Below, piece by piece: positions 9,171-17,588 of a DNA stretch of 64,000 nt (its first letter is position 1; every line of letters starts with the position of its first letter). Source of the DNA: an uncultured Rhodospirillales bacterium. Its GTDB lineage: Bacteria > Pseudomonadota > Alphaproteobacteria > ATCC43930 > CGMCC-115725. Below the pieces are notes generated by a model. That model was given only the letters and a program-made list of their open reading frames with translations. It did no database searches and had not been told where the DNA came from. The DNA lies in contig CAIKMD010000007.1 in assembly GCA_903828515.1 (NCBI GenBank), positions 1,144,706-1,208,705 on the forward strand, in the 5' to 3' direction. The position numbers and the translations under genes were made by a program.

Positions 9171-10422
9171 GCCCGAGCCGCGCCATCGCGCCGTAGAGCG
9201 CAATCCAGAGATAGCAGACCGCCGGAACGAGCAGTGCGACGGCCAGGTCGCCGTGGTCGGCAACGTAACCGGTGACGATCGGCACGATCGCGCCGCCGAC
9301 GATGGCGAGACACAGGATCCCCGAGCCGCGCGGCGTGTCCTCGCCCAGGCGTTCGATCGCCAGGGTGAAAATGGTCGGGAACATGATCGAATTGAACAGG
9401 CCGACGCCGAGAATGGTCGCCGCTGCGGCAAGCCCGATGCTGAGCGACGAGATCGCGGCCAGAGCTGCTGCTGCCACGGCGCAGACGGCGAGCACGGTGC
9501 CGGCGCGCACCCGCATCAGCACGGCCGAGCCGATGAAGCGTCCGACCATTGCCCCGCCCCAATAGAAGCTGACGAGCTTGCCGGCGCTGAACGCGTCGAG
9601 CGCGAGCGTGCTGCCCTGCATCAGGTAGTTGATGAGCAGGCTGCCAATCGACACCTCGGCGCCGACATAGAGGAAGATCGAAACCGCGCCCAGCGCCAGA
9701 CGCGGATGATCGATCAAGAAGGAATGGGCGCCGCCGGTGACGGCTTGCGGTGGCGGTGCGATCGGCCGGCGCCGCAACCACCAGAACGCGACCGCGAGCA
9801 CCGCGAGCAACGCGGCGATGCCAAGAAACGGCAACTGCGTCGCATAGGCTTCGGTGCGGCGATAGGCCTCGAGCGCCTGTGCCGACAGGGTCGCCGGATT
9901 GGGCGCCTGGCTCAATCCGCCCGAGAGGATCAGCACGGATCCCAGGATCGGTGCGATGGTGGTGCCGAGCGAATTGAACGCTTGGGCGAGGACGAGGCGG
10001 CTCGATGAGGTTTCGGGTTGTCCGAGGATCGCGACCAGCGGATTGGCGGCGACCTGAAGGATGGTAATGCCGCCGGCCATGACGAAGAGCGCCGCGAGAA
10101 ACCCAGGATAGACGCCGAGCAGTACGGCGGGCGCGAACATCAGGCACCCGATCGCCATCAACAACAGGCCCGCGACGATCCCGCGCAGATAACCGATACG
10201 CGCGAGTAGCCACCCGGCGGGGATGGAGACGACGAGATAGGCGAGGAAAAAACAAAACTGCGTCAGCATCACCTCGGTGTAGCTGAGCAGGAACAGGGCT
10301 TTCAGTTTCGGGATGAGCGTGTCCACCAGGACGGTGGCGAAACCCCACACGAAAAACAATGTGACGACGAGCGGGATCAGCCGGCGCGACGCCGACATAT
10401 CGGCGGAAGTCGTTTGTGCCAT
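9142..10422 (-). CDS. FHS-family MFS sugar transporter (glucose/galactose/fucose type)
   Basis: Major facilitator of 426 residues with about twelve hydrophobic segments, resembling the FucP/GluP (fucose-galactose-glucose:H+ symporter) branch. The first segment reads LVVTLFFVWGFATVLVDTLIP, with the FVWGF block followed by a polar residue characteristic of the branch. It is followed by SYTEVMLTQFCFFLAYLVVS and PAGWLLARIGYLRGIVAGLL. It probably imports a hexose through the inner membrane. Its 3' end overlaps the exported beta-glucosidase gene by 29 bases in convergent orientation, so enzyme and transporter may form a functional pair even though they are on opposite strands. Sugar specificity is inferred from the family only. 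Confidence 0.88.
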   Translation of the reverse strand: MAQTTSADMSASRRLIPLVVTLFFVWGFATVLVDTLIPKLKALFLLSYTEVMLTQFCFFLAYLVVSIPAGWLLARIGYLRGIVAGLLLMAIGCLMFAPAVLLGVYPGFLAALFVMAGGITILQVAANPLVAILGQPETSSSRLVLAQAFNSLGTTIAPILGSVLILSGGLSQAPNPATLSAQALEAYRRTEAYATQLPFLGIAALLAVLAVAFWWLRRRPIAPPPQAVTGGAHSFLIDHPRLALGAVSIFLYVGAEVSIGSLLINYLMQGSTLALDAFSAGKLVSFYWGGAMVGRFIGSAVLMRVRAGTVLAVCAVAAAALAAISSLSIGLAAAATILGVGLFNSIMFPTIFTLAIERLGEDTPRGSGILCLAIVGGAIVPIVTGYVADHGDLAVALLVPAVCYLWIALYGAMARLGLIDARAPAA

Positions 10423-10431
10423 TGAGATTAC

Positions 10432-11457
10432 CTAGGCCGTCACGGCGGCGGCGGTGAAAGCCGGCATCACTTCCTTGGCGAAAAGCTCGACCGAACGCAG
10501 CACCCGCTCGACCGGCATGTCGCCGAAGGCGAATCGGCCAATGACATACGTGGCGCCGCTCTCGCTGGTGATGCGCTGGAGCTTCTTGCGCACCGTCTCC
10601 GGCCCGCCGATGACGGTCACCTCGCGTTGCACCGCCTCGTCATAGGTGCTCGGGAAATGAAGGGGCAGGGTCCCGTAGCGGCGGAACAACTCGGCGTTGC
10701 TGTTGAACCAGATTCCGTAGGCTTGGCGCGCGGTCTCTTCCGCTTTAGCATCGGTATCGGCGACGTGGATGTGGCGGGTCGTGCTCAGCTTGGTGCGCAG
10801 CGGCTCGTCGCCAAAGTTCGCGCGCCATGCCGCGATATAGCTATCGACGGTGGCTTTCACGCGTGGGCTCGGCCCGTTCATCACCGCGTTGATACGGTTC
10901 TTCGCCGCCCAGGCTGCCGATTCCGGTCGCGTGATGCCGTACCACAACGGCGGATGCGGCTTCTGCACCGGCTGCAACACCATCGGCACGTCGGTATAGG
11001 TGTAATACTTGCCGTCGAAATCGAGCACGTCTTTGGTCAGGCCGTCGCGCAGAATTTGCAGCGCCTCGGGGAAACGTTTCCTAGCTTCGAGATGGCCGAT
11101 GTTGAAACACCCCAGTTCGTAGGGCGATTGGCCGCGGCCGATGCCGACATCCAAGCGCCCGCCGCTCATCTGGTCGAGCATGCAGATTTCCTCGATCAGG
11201 CGCAGCGGCTCGTGCAGCGGCAAGACATAGACCATCGGCCCGAAGCGCAGCCGTTTCGTGCGTTGGGCTACGGCCGACAGAAAAATGCTGGGCGAGGGCG
11301 CCATGCCGAGCGACGTGCCGTGATGCTCCGCCAGGTGATAGGCATAGAAGCCATTCGAGTCATAGCTCTCGATCAGGCGGAGCCGGTTGGCGTAATGCTC
11401 GCCGAGCGGGAAATTGCCGCGGTCGAGATGATCGAAAATGCCGAATTCGACGGTCAT
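10432..11457 (-). CDS. LLM-class flavin-dependent oxidoreductase (luciferase-like monooxygenase)
   Basis: Bacterial luciferase-like monooxygenase, 341 residues. It begins MTVEFGIFDHLDRG and continues with AYHLAEHHG near residue 40, RLRFGPMVYVLPLHEPLRL near 69, and GGRLDVGIGRGQSPYE near 102, the standard blocks of the TIM-barrel flavin (FMN/F420) enzymes. The C-terminal part has VIGGPETVRKKLQRI, typical of the family. Such enzymes oxidise small organic substrates using reduced flavin supplied by a separate reductase, which is not in this window. The ATG at 11457 was chosen because a longer reading adds over 120 residues without family motifs. The signal-less TAXI-type binding protein starts upstream, 14 bases apart on the same strand, so the two are probably co-transcribed. 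Confidence 0.88.
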   Translation of the reverse strand: MTVEFGIFDHLDRGNFPLGEHYANRLRLIESYDSNGFYAYHLAEHHGTSLGMAPSPSIFLSAVAQRTKRLRFGPMVYVLPLHEPLRLIEEICMLDQMSGGRLDVGIGRGQSPYELGCFNIGHLEARKRFPEALQILRDGLTKDVLDFDGKYYTYTDVPMVLQPVQKPHPPLWYGITRPESAAWAAKNRINAVMNGPSPRVKATVDSYIAAWRANFGDEPLRTKLSTTRHIHVADTDAKAEETARQAYGIWFNSNAELFRRYGTLPLHFPSTYDEAVQREVTVIGGPETVRKKLQRITSESGATYVIGRFAFGDMPVERVLRSVELFAKEVMPAFTAAAVTA

Positions 11458-11471
11458 GTTTGTTCGCGCCT

Positions 11472-12437
11472 TTAAATATAGCCGAGCTTGCGCCAATAGC
11501 GTTCGGCGGCGGGATGAAGCGGGATGACTTGCGGTGTGGCGGGCGTCTCGCGCGCCATCCGTTCGGTTGGGATCGGGCCGGGTTCTTCCCACGGAATGCG
11601 CGCTTTCCGGACTTCGAGCGCCGCGCAGATATCGGTCACCACCTTGTCGTCGGTCTCCGCGTGGCAGAATACGGTCCAGCCGCTGAAATCGATGGTGAGC
11701 ACATCGGCCGGCAGTTTCTTGAATACCGATTGCGGCATGATCGCGCGGCGATAGCCCATGGCCTCCAGTTTCTGCATCGTTGCTTCCGCCAGCGGCAGGA
11801 TGGTCACGCCTTCGTCGAGTGCCTCGTTGACCCACCCCTGCGAGGCCTCGTCAAAAATTGCATCGACCTCGCCGCGCACGAGCTGGCCGAACTTGGCGGT
11901 GTCGGGATAGGGCATCATGCCTTCCTTGCGGATATCGCCGCCCCACGCCTTGATGTCGTCGCGCGAGAAGCCGGCCGCCGCGGCCACGTCGTCGAACATG
12001 GCGTGGAGCGTGTGCTCGGCCATGCCGCGCATCGTGATGCGCAGCGGATAGCGCTTCTCGGCGATCTCCTCGAAGGTCTTTAAACCGGTCTTTGCGTTCA
12101 CCGCGAACACCATCTGGTCCCAGGACGGGATGACGGTGATGGCTTTCAGCGGGATCGGGGTCTTGAAGATGCCCTTGCCGCGCGCGGCGACTGCGGCGAC
12201 ACAGGCCGGATTGATGATCGCGACATCGACCTCGCGATTGGCAACCGCATAAATGCCTTCGGCGGTGCTCGACCCGAAAAGCGACACGCCCTTCACGCCG
12301 GGCTTGTTCGGGCGCAGGACGACTTTTGCCTGATAATAATCGGGAAAATCCTTGGGCTGATCCCGGCCGATCATCTCCGAGGCGATCTCCAGCATCAGCC
12401 GCGAGCGCGTGATGTTGGGATTGGTTGCCGAAAACAT
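11472..12437 (-). CDS. TAXI-family TRAP-type substrate-binding protein without a signal peptide
   Basis: The 321-residue sequence resembles TAXI-type (NMT1-like) solute-binding subunits of TRAP transporters: NPNITRSRLMLEIASEMIG at the start, GSSTAEGIYAVANREVDVAI near 70, and VFAVNAKTGLKTFEEIA near 119. Unlike ordinary binding proteins it has no hydrophobic leader. The ATG at 12437 has a good GGGGAG site before it and the first residues are already mature-like. No TRAP membrane subunits are near. It is followed 14 bases later by a flavin-dependent monooxygenase on the same strand. It may be a cytoplasmic sensor or an enzyme derived from a binding protein, as 4,5-dihydroxyphthalate decarboxylase is; this is inference. 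Confidence 0.75.
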   Translation of the reverse strand: MFSATNPNITRSRLMLEIASEMIGRDQPKDFPDYYQAKVVLRPNKPGVKGVSLFGSSTAEGIYAVANREVDVAIINPACVAAVAARGKGIFKTPIPLKAITVIPSWDQMVFAVNAKTGLKTFEEIAEKRYPLRITMRGMAEHTLHAMFDDVAAAAGFSRDDIKAWGGDIRKEGMMPYPDTAKFGQLVRGEVDAIFDEASQGWVNEALDEGVTILPLAEATMQKLEAMGYRRAIMPQSVFKKLPADVLTIDFSGWTVFCHAETDDKVVTDICAALEVRKARIPWEEPGPIPTERMARETPATPQVIPLHPAAERYWRKLGYI

Positions 12438-12544
12438 GGTCTCGCTCCCCGATGACCGATTTCACCTGTCTTTGGGCGGCAGATTGGCATGCGCGCGAGG
12501 CGAGTGAAACGGCTATTTTAGTAGGCGCTTCCGCCGCCCGCTTC

Positions 12545-12572
12545 TTGACCGCAAAGGGCTCGGCGATAGAAT
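12545..12572 (+). promoter_or_regulatory. Putative sigma-70 promoter for the hydrolase/Rieske operon
   Basis: TTGACC (12545-12550) and TAGAAT (12567-12572) are separated by 16 bases, close to the housekeeping consensus. They lie 31 bases before the ATG of the alpha/beta hydrolase at 12604, which has its own GGAG ribosome site. Confidence 0.5.
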
Positions 12573-12603
12573 CGCGGCTTATCCTTGAGGCGGAGCGTTC
12601 GGC

Positions 12604-13404
12604 ATGGCTCGACACATTCCCGGTCCTTTGTTTTTCGACCTGCACGGGACATCCGGGCTGCCGATGCTGTTCCTGCATTCAACCCCCGACGATCACCGGT
12701 TGTGGATGTATCAGACCGCGCATTTCTCGGCGTGGTATCGCACCGTCGCGGTCGATCTCGCGGGCTATGGCCGTTCGCCGGCGGCGCAAAAAGGCGTCAG
12801 CGTCGGCGATCAGGCGGATGCCGCCTGGGAGGTCGTCGATCGGATCTCGTCCGGCCCGTGCATCATTCACGGCAATTCGATGGGCAGCATGATCGCGATG
12901 CAAATGGCGCATCGCCAGCCCGATCGCGTGCCGGCGCTCATTCTTTCCGGTACCGGATACCTGCCGACCCGCGATGCGATGAAGGTCTGGGCCAAGCGCT
13001 ACGCCGAGGAAGGACTCGATCTGCGCTATAAACAATGCCTCGACCATTTCTCGCCGCCGATGCAGACAATGCCGCATGTGCAGTATTACGCCCGCATGAT
13101 CTGCGAACTGAATAATGCCTCGACGCTCGACAGCATCATCGCGATGAATGTGGCGCTCTCCAGCGAGGCGGAGCCGGACTCGTTTTTCGACGAGTTGAAG
13201 ATGCCGACGATCATCATCTCGGGCACCGCCGACCGCAATCACGAGGCGGCGCGCGCGTTGCACCACCATATCAAGGGCTCGACGTTCAAGGAGATCGCCG
13301 ATGCCGGCCACGCCGTGATGCAGGAAGCCCCGTGGGATTACGACCGCTTCTGTATCGAGTTCATGGCGAAGCACGGTCTCTGGACCGGCGAGCCGCCAAA
13401 GTAG
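12604..13404 (+). CDS. Alpha/beta hydrolase
   Basis: Cytoplasmic alpha/beta-fold hydrolase of 266 residues. The nucleophile elbow is GNSMGS with Ser92. The oxyanion region is LFLHSTPDDHRLW near 22, the probable acid is the Asp in ISGTADRN near 222, and the catalytic His is in DAGHAVMQEAP near 240, completing a Ser-Asp-His triad in the usual order. It could hydrolyse an ester, lactone or a C-C bond of a ring-cleavage product. A Rieske oxygenase gene follows 16 bases downstream in the same direction, so hydrolysis in an aromatic or heterocyclic degradation step is plausible. The start has a GGAG ribosome site, and a sigma-70-like promoter lies just upstream. Confidence 0.88.
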   Translation: MARHIPGPLFFDLHGTSGLPMLFLHSTPDDHRLWMYQTAHFSAWYRTVAVDLAGYGRSPAAQKGVSVGDQADAAWEVVDRISSGPCIIHGNSMGSMIAMQMAHRQPDRVPALILSGTGYLPTRDAMKVWAKRYAEEGLDLRYKQCLDHFSPPMQTMPHVQYYARMICELNNASTLDSIIAMNVALSSEAEPDSFFDELKMPTIIISGTADRNHEAARALHHHIKGSTFKEIADAGHAVMQEAPWDYDRFCIEFMAKHGLWTGEPPK

Positions 13405-13420
13405 TGAAGGACAAGACGCC

Positions 13421-14710
13421 ATGAAGCCCGAGGAACATGAACTCCTGTCCCGTACCGGCGCCGGTACGCCGATGGGCGATCTGCTGCGCCGCTATTGGCT
13501 GCCGGCGTTTCTCTCGCGCGAGGTCGTTGCCGACGGCGCGCCGGTGCGCGTGCGGCTTTTGGGCGAAGACCTGATCGCGTGGCGCGACAGCAAGGGCCGG
13601 CCCGGCCTTTTTCGCGAATTCTGCGCGCATCGGGGCGCCTCGCTTTATTTCGCCAAGAACGGCGATTGCGGTTTGCGCTGCTGGTATCACGGCTGGAAAT
13701 ACGACGTGGACGGCAATTGCATCGACCAGCCGAACGAGCCGCCGCAGACGCAGTTCAAGGAAACCGTGAAACAGAAGGCCTATCCCTGCATCGAGCGCAA
13801 TGGCGTGGTGATGGCCTATATGGGCCCGCCCGACAAGCAGCCGGGCCTGCCCGATCTCGAATGGCTGAACCTGCCCGAGGGTCACGTCTACGTCTCCAAG
13901 CGCTATCAGGATTGCCACTGGTTGCAGGGACTGGAAGGCGATATCGATTCGAGCCATCTCGGCTTTCTTCACGGCATTGAGGCGATGAAGAAGGCGACCG
14001 AGCACGACATGTCGGAATCGCGCGATTGGGTCGCGCAGGGCGCCTATCCCAAATTCGAGATCGTGCAAAAGCCCGGCGCCATCCTGCAGGGTGCGCGGCG
14101 CGACGCGGATGCCGCCAATCATTATTGGCGTATCGGCGCGTGGATGATGCCGAACTTCATCGTGCTGCCGGCGTTTCCGGGCGATGCGCCGCTCGGCGGC
14201 CATGCCTGGGTTCCGGTCGACGATACCAAGGTCTGGGCGTTCGGTGTCTCATGGCACCCGAAGCGCAAGCTGACCGAACAGGAATTGACCTGGTTCCACG
14301 ACGGCACGCCGACCGGCATCCATTCGACGATGATCCCGGGTACCTTCGTCGCCAAGCGCAACAAGACCAACGGTTATGCCGACCCCGATGCGCCGCCCGT
14401 CAAGCAGCCCTGGCAACGGATCAAGATATTTCAGGATCAGGACACCGCGGTCACCGAAAGCATGGGCTGGGATTTCGACCGGAGCCGCGAAAACCTTGGC
14501 ACGACCGATATCGTGATCGTGCAGGCGCGGCGGCGCTTGATGGAAGCGGCGCGCGGCTTGGCCGAGGGCAAGGACCCGCCGACCGATCCGAAAGCCTATC
14601 GGGTGCGGGGGATCACCTGCGTGCTGCCGCGCGACGTGGCCTCATGGGCTGATGCCGTCGCCGACCGGATGGATACGAGCAGCGCGGAAAATTTCTGCCC
14701 CGGTATCTGA
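13421..14710 (+). CDS. Rieske 2Fe-2S ring-hydroxylating oxygenase, large subunit
   Basis: Terminal oxygenase component of 429 residues, of the phthalate 4,5-dioxygenase/aromatic O-demethylase type. The Rieske cluster ligands are Cys68-x-His70 and Cys87-x2-His90. The mononuclear iron site follows in GDIDSSHLGFLHG, with His179 and His184 and nearby Asp residues. The enzyme would hydroxylate or demethylate an aromatic or related substrate using electrons from a flavin/ferredoxin reductase, which is not encoded in the window. It lies 16 bases after an alpha/beta hydrolase in one transcription unit. A diverged second oxygenase of this type is at 20685-21851. The substrate cannot be read from the sequence. 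Confidence 0.92.
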   Translation: MKPEEHELLSRTGAGTPMGDLLRRYWLPAFLSREVVADGAPVRVRLLGEDLIAWRDSKGRPGLFREFCAHRGASLYFAKNGDCGLRCWYHGWKYDVDGNCIDQPNEPPQTQFKETVKQKAYPCIERNGVVMAYMGPPDKQPGLPDLEWLNLPEGHVYVSKRYQDCHWLQGLEGDIDSSHLGFLHGIEAMKKATEHDMSESRDWVAQGAYPKFEIVQKPGAILQGARRDADAANHYWRIGAWMMPNFIVLPAFPGDAPLGGHAWVPVDDTKVWAFGVSWHPKRKLTEQELTWFHDGTPTGIHSTMIPGTFVAKRNKTNGYADPDAPPVKQPWQRIKIFQDQDTAVTESMGWDFDRSRENLGTTDIVIVQARRRLMEAARGLAEGKDPPTDPKAYRVRGITCVLPRDVASWADAVADRMDTSSAENFCPGI

Positions 14711-14822
14711 TTCCCAACCGACAAGCCTGACATTTCGAGGCGGGTACAGAGCGGCGTCACATGCGCATATTGCTCGCGTGACATGGCGGTGTTTCGCATC
14801 AATCGCGATCAACCAGCAATTA

Positions 14823-14840
14823 TGTACAAAATCGTACAAA
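14823..14840. promoter_or_regulatory. GTACAAA tandem/dyad motif upstream of the small gene at 14920
   Basis: GTACAAA occurs twice (14824-14830 and 14834-14840) one helical turn apart, and TGTAC/GTACA also forms a dyad with a 6-base spacer. It lies about 80 bases upstream of the small gene. An operator is possible; no known regulator is recognised. Confidence 0.25.
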
Positions 14841-14919
14841 GAAAGGGAAAGCCGGACGGCAGCTTGTCGGTATGGTGTGGCACGCCGAGTAGCTTGCGAC
14901 GACGGGGTCGGGGGGCCAC

Positions 14920-15117
14920 GTGAAGACCTACAGGTTTTATTTTCTGACGGCCGAGAACCGTATTGCGGGACCGGCGCAAGAGATCGTTTGTGCCGACGAT
15001 GTCGCGGCGGCCTCTATCGCCACCGATCTCCTGGAGGCAAATCCCGAGAGCTTTGCCACCGAAATCTGGGACGCCGATCGCCTCGTCGGTACGCATCGGC
15101 GAACCGCACGTTCGTAG
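14920..15117 (+). CDS. Small conserved hypothetical protein (65 residues)
   Basis: A 65-residue protein from a GTG start at 14920, with GGGGTCGGGGGG before it serving as a purine-rich ribosome site. The sequence begins MKTYRFYFLTAENRIAGPAQ, followed by an alternating helix with Ala-Ala and acidic residues and ending WDADRLVGTHRR. I recall similar short proteins starting with YRFY.LTAENRI in alphaproteobacteria, of unknown function. No signal peptide, transmembrane segment or cysteine motif is present. It stands alone between the Rieske gene and the convergent class II aldolase. Coding is supported by a start with a ribosome site and a typical alphaproteobacterial composition. Confidence 0.6.
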   Translation: MKTYRFYFLTAENRIAGPAQEIVCADDVAAASIATDLLEANPESFATEIWDADRLVGTHRRTARS

Positions 15118-15132
15118 GCCGTGCTTTCGTTT

Positions 15133-15879
15133 TTAAAGCGGAATGCCTTGGCTGACGACGCGGCGTTCCCAGTAATCCCAGAGCAGGCGGCTACCCCAGT
15201 TACCTTTGCGCTGCGCGCTGAGCCCGTCCCAGATTTCCTTGTTGAACGGCTTGGCGCCGCCAAGCGCCTCGGCCTCGATCTGATATTGAGCATTCTCTTC
15301 GATGAAGGTACAGGCGCCGAGGGCTGACTCGATGGTCTCGCCGACCACGACCGAGCCATGACCGCGCATCTGGCAGGCGACGTGCTTGCCGAGCGTCTTC
15401 GACAGCGAGATCGCTCCCTCGTCGTCCAGCACCATGCGCGGATCGTCCCAGGTCGGCATGCCGCCGGCGAGCATCGCGCCCTGCGAATACACCGGGACGA
15501 TGTCGCGGTTGGCGATGCCCATCAGGGTCGAGGCATGGGCATGAAGATGCGCGACGCAGCCGATCTCGGGCCGGTCTTTGTGCACCTGGGTGTGAATGCG
15601 CCACTCGGCGGGGATCTGCATCGGTCGGTCGCCGCCGGGGTGGTAGTGGATTTTTCCGGCGAGATCGAAGACGAAAATCTGATCGACCCGGACTTCGGTC
15701 TTCTCCGAACCGGCACCCGGCGTCATCAGCACGATGTCGGTATCGGGGATCCGCAACGAGATATGGCCGTACAGCCCGATGTGGTTCTGCATGCCGACGA
15801 CGCGGCACATGATCGCGAGCTTGCGGCGCAGCGCCATTTCTTCATCGGTGACGCGGCGCTTTTCCGGACTATCGGCCAT
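15133..15879 (-). CDS. Class II aldolase/adducin family protein
   Basis: Zinc-dependent class II aldolase (L-fuculose-phosphate aldolase/adducin fold), 248 residues. The metal ligands are visible as HLHAHASTLMG near residue 106 and GHGSVVVGETIESAL near 192. Earlier blocks are NHIGLYGHISLRIP near 32 and MTPGAGSEKTE near 51. Family members cleave hydroxy-carbonyl compounds or decarboxylate 3-hydroxy acids. The ATG at 15879 was chosen because the open frame continues upstream into the UbiD gene in another frame without family sequence. It follows the UbiD decarboxylase gene by 32 bases on the same strand, so it probably processes the same aromatic or hydroxy-acid pathway. A second family member is at 44350-45087. 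Confidence 0.88.
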   Translation of the reverse strand: MADSPEKRRVTDEEMALRRKLAIMCRVVGMQNHIGLYGHISLRIPDTDIVLMTPGAGSEKTEVRVDQIFVFDLAGKIHYHPGGDRPMQIPAEWRIHTQVHKDRPEIGCVAHLHAHASTLMGIANRDIVPVYSQGAMLAGGMPTWDDPRMVLDDEGAISLSKTLGKHVACQMRGHGSVVVGETIESALGACTFIEENAQYQIEAEALGGAKPFNKEIWDGLSAQRKGNWGSRLLWDYWERRVVSQGIPL

Positions 15880-15911
15880 TGCTTCTTTCCTTGGTTGATG
15901 TCGATCGAGCC

Positions 15912-17435
15912 TTACGTCGCCTGTTTGAGGCTCCATTCGCCGTTGCTTTCGCGGCCGATCAGTCCTTGCAGGTGGAGCTGATCCAGTTCGATCGCCAATT
16001 CGCGGCCGTCGTCTGTGCCGATGGATTGCATCAATTCCATGAAATACATCGGCCGGGTTTCGAGGGCCTGACGCACGGTCTGGAAACGCGGCTGCAATTT
16101 CAGGTTCGGTGTGAAGGATTCCCGGTTGTCGATCTTGTCCGGTTGACCGAACGGCTTGGTGAGATCGAACCCGGCCTTGATCATTTTGCCCTCTTCGCTG
16201 GTCGGATCCATCGACAGGGTGAAATGCCCAGGCTGACTGGTCAGGTCGCGATCGACGCGGAACCGGGTCGCGAAGGCCCATTCCATTTCTTCGTCGGACT
16301 CCACGTTGATGTCGTCATCGACGAGGAAGACGTGTTTGATCAGTGGAAGCTTCAGAAGCGCATCGATCGCTGCCCGGCTCTCGCCCGCCGCTTTTTGTTT
16401 GATCGCGACGCGGACGACATGCAGTCCGGTTGCCGCGCGCGGCAGGTGAACCCCGGCGACATCGATATGAGCGCCATGGAGCGTGTGGCGGACCAGCATC
16501 TCGAAATTGAGCGCACTCAGATTCGCCGCGTCGTTGCGACTCAGAAGCCGCCCGCCATGGAGCAATGTCTGATAGAGCACGTCCTTGCGCGAGGTGATCG
16601 CGGTCACATGGAAAATCGGATCGGGATGCATGGGGCCATAGAGGCCGTAGAGCTCGCCATAGGGCCCTTCGATCTCGGTATAGCCGCGCTCGTCGAAATA
16701 CCCCTCGATGGTCATTTCGGCATCGGCCGGCACCGGAATGTTGTTGGTGACGCCCCGCACCATCGGCAGGGTTTGGCCGCGGATGGTGGCGATCAGTTCG
16801 AATTCGTCGATCGGCATCTTGGTGGTGGCGGCGAGGAAATCGAGCGGACCGGCACCGATGACGAAGGTCACCGGCAGGCGTTCCTTGCGCGCGACGGCGG
16901 CTTTATAGATTTCGCGCAGGTCCGATGGCTGGGTGAGGTTCGAGCGCAGTTCGCGCCGACCCTTCAGCATCAGCCGACGGCAGCCGACATTGGTTTTGCC
17001 GGTCGCCGGATCGACCGTGAAGTCGATCGCCGCCGAGATATAGGGTGCACCGTCGAATTCGTGCTGGAGATAGAACGGAAGCCGCGTGAGGTCGATCTGG
17101 TCGCCGGTGTGGATCACCTGATGCACGGGCGCCTCGGCGGAGGGGACCTCCACCGTCTTTTGGGGGTTTCGTATCCGCGACGAATATTCTTTCGGGATAT
17201 CCTTTTCGCCGACGCCGAAAGCGAGGCCGATGCGCTTGCGGCTGCTCGCCATGCCCGCAACCATCTCGAAGCCTTCGGGCCCGACCTTCTTGAAATGCGT
17301 TGCCTTGGTCGTGGCTTCGATCGTCGCCGCCAGCGCGCCCAGCGCCACCGGTTCCTCGTGAACTTCGAGTTCGCCTGCCGCCGCGAGCTTCTCGACGAAC
17401 CGTCGCAGGCGGAATTTTTCGAAATCGTGGGCCAT
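15912..17435 (-). CDS. UbiD-family (de)carboxylase
   Basis: Prenylated-FMN-dependent decarboxylase family, 507 residues, the usual length. Family blocks include TNNIPVPADAEMTIEGYF near residue 255, GPYGELYGLYGPMHPDP near 275, and DVLYQTLLHGGRLLSRNDAA near 300, matching the cofactor and Glu-Arg-Glu catalytic region of UbiD proteins. Members reversibly decarboxylate aromatic or alpha,beta-unsaturated acids. The UbiX flavin prenyltransferase needed for its cofactor is not in the window. It starts a two-gene leftward unit with a class II aldolase. It is probably catabolic, since no other ubiquinone biosynthesis gene is near and the surroundings are oxygenases and CoA transferases. Confidence 0.92.
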   Translation of the reverse strand: MAHDFEKFRLRRFVEKLAAAGELEVHEEPVALGALAATIEATTKATHFKKVGPEGFEMVAGMASSRKRIGLAFGVGEKDIPKEYSSRIRNPQKTVEVPSAEAPVHQVIHTGDQIDLTRLPFYLQHEFDGAPYISAAIDFTVDPATGKTNVGCRRLMLKGRRELRSNLTQPSDLREIYKAAVARKERLPVTFVIGAGPLDFLAATTKMPIDEFELIATIRGQTLPMVRGVTNNIPVPADAEMTIEGYFDERGYTEIEGPYGELYGLYGPMHPDPIFHVTAITSRKDVLYQTLLHGGRLLSRNDAANLSALNFEMLVRHTLHGAHIDVAGVHLPRAATGLHVVRVAIKQKAAGESRAAIDALLKLPLIKHVFLVDDDINVESDEEMEWAFATRFRVDRDLTSQPGHFTLSMDPTSEEGKMIKAGFDLTKPFGQPDKIDNRESFTPNLKLQPRFQTVRQALETRPMYFMELMQSIGTDDGRELAIELDQLHLQGLIGRESNGEWSLKQAT

Positions 17436-17588
17436 GGCGTTCGCTCCCGGTGACCGACATTGGATGTTAGTCGGGTCTTATCACCCTTGGCCCCCGGCAA
17501 GCAATGGCGGCCCATGCGCCCTGCGGTTGCACGGTTCCGGCGCGACTGGTAGCTTCCCGAACAAGAAGGCGCGGCGACCGCGCGGGCA

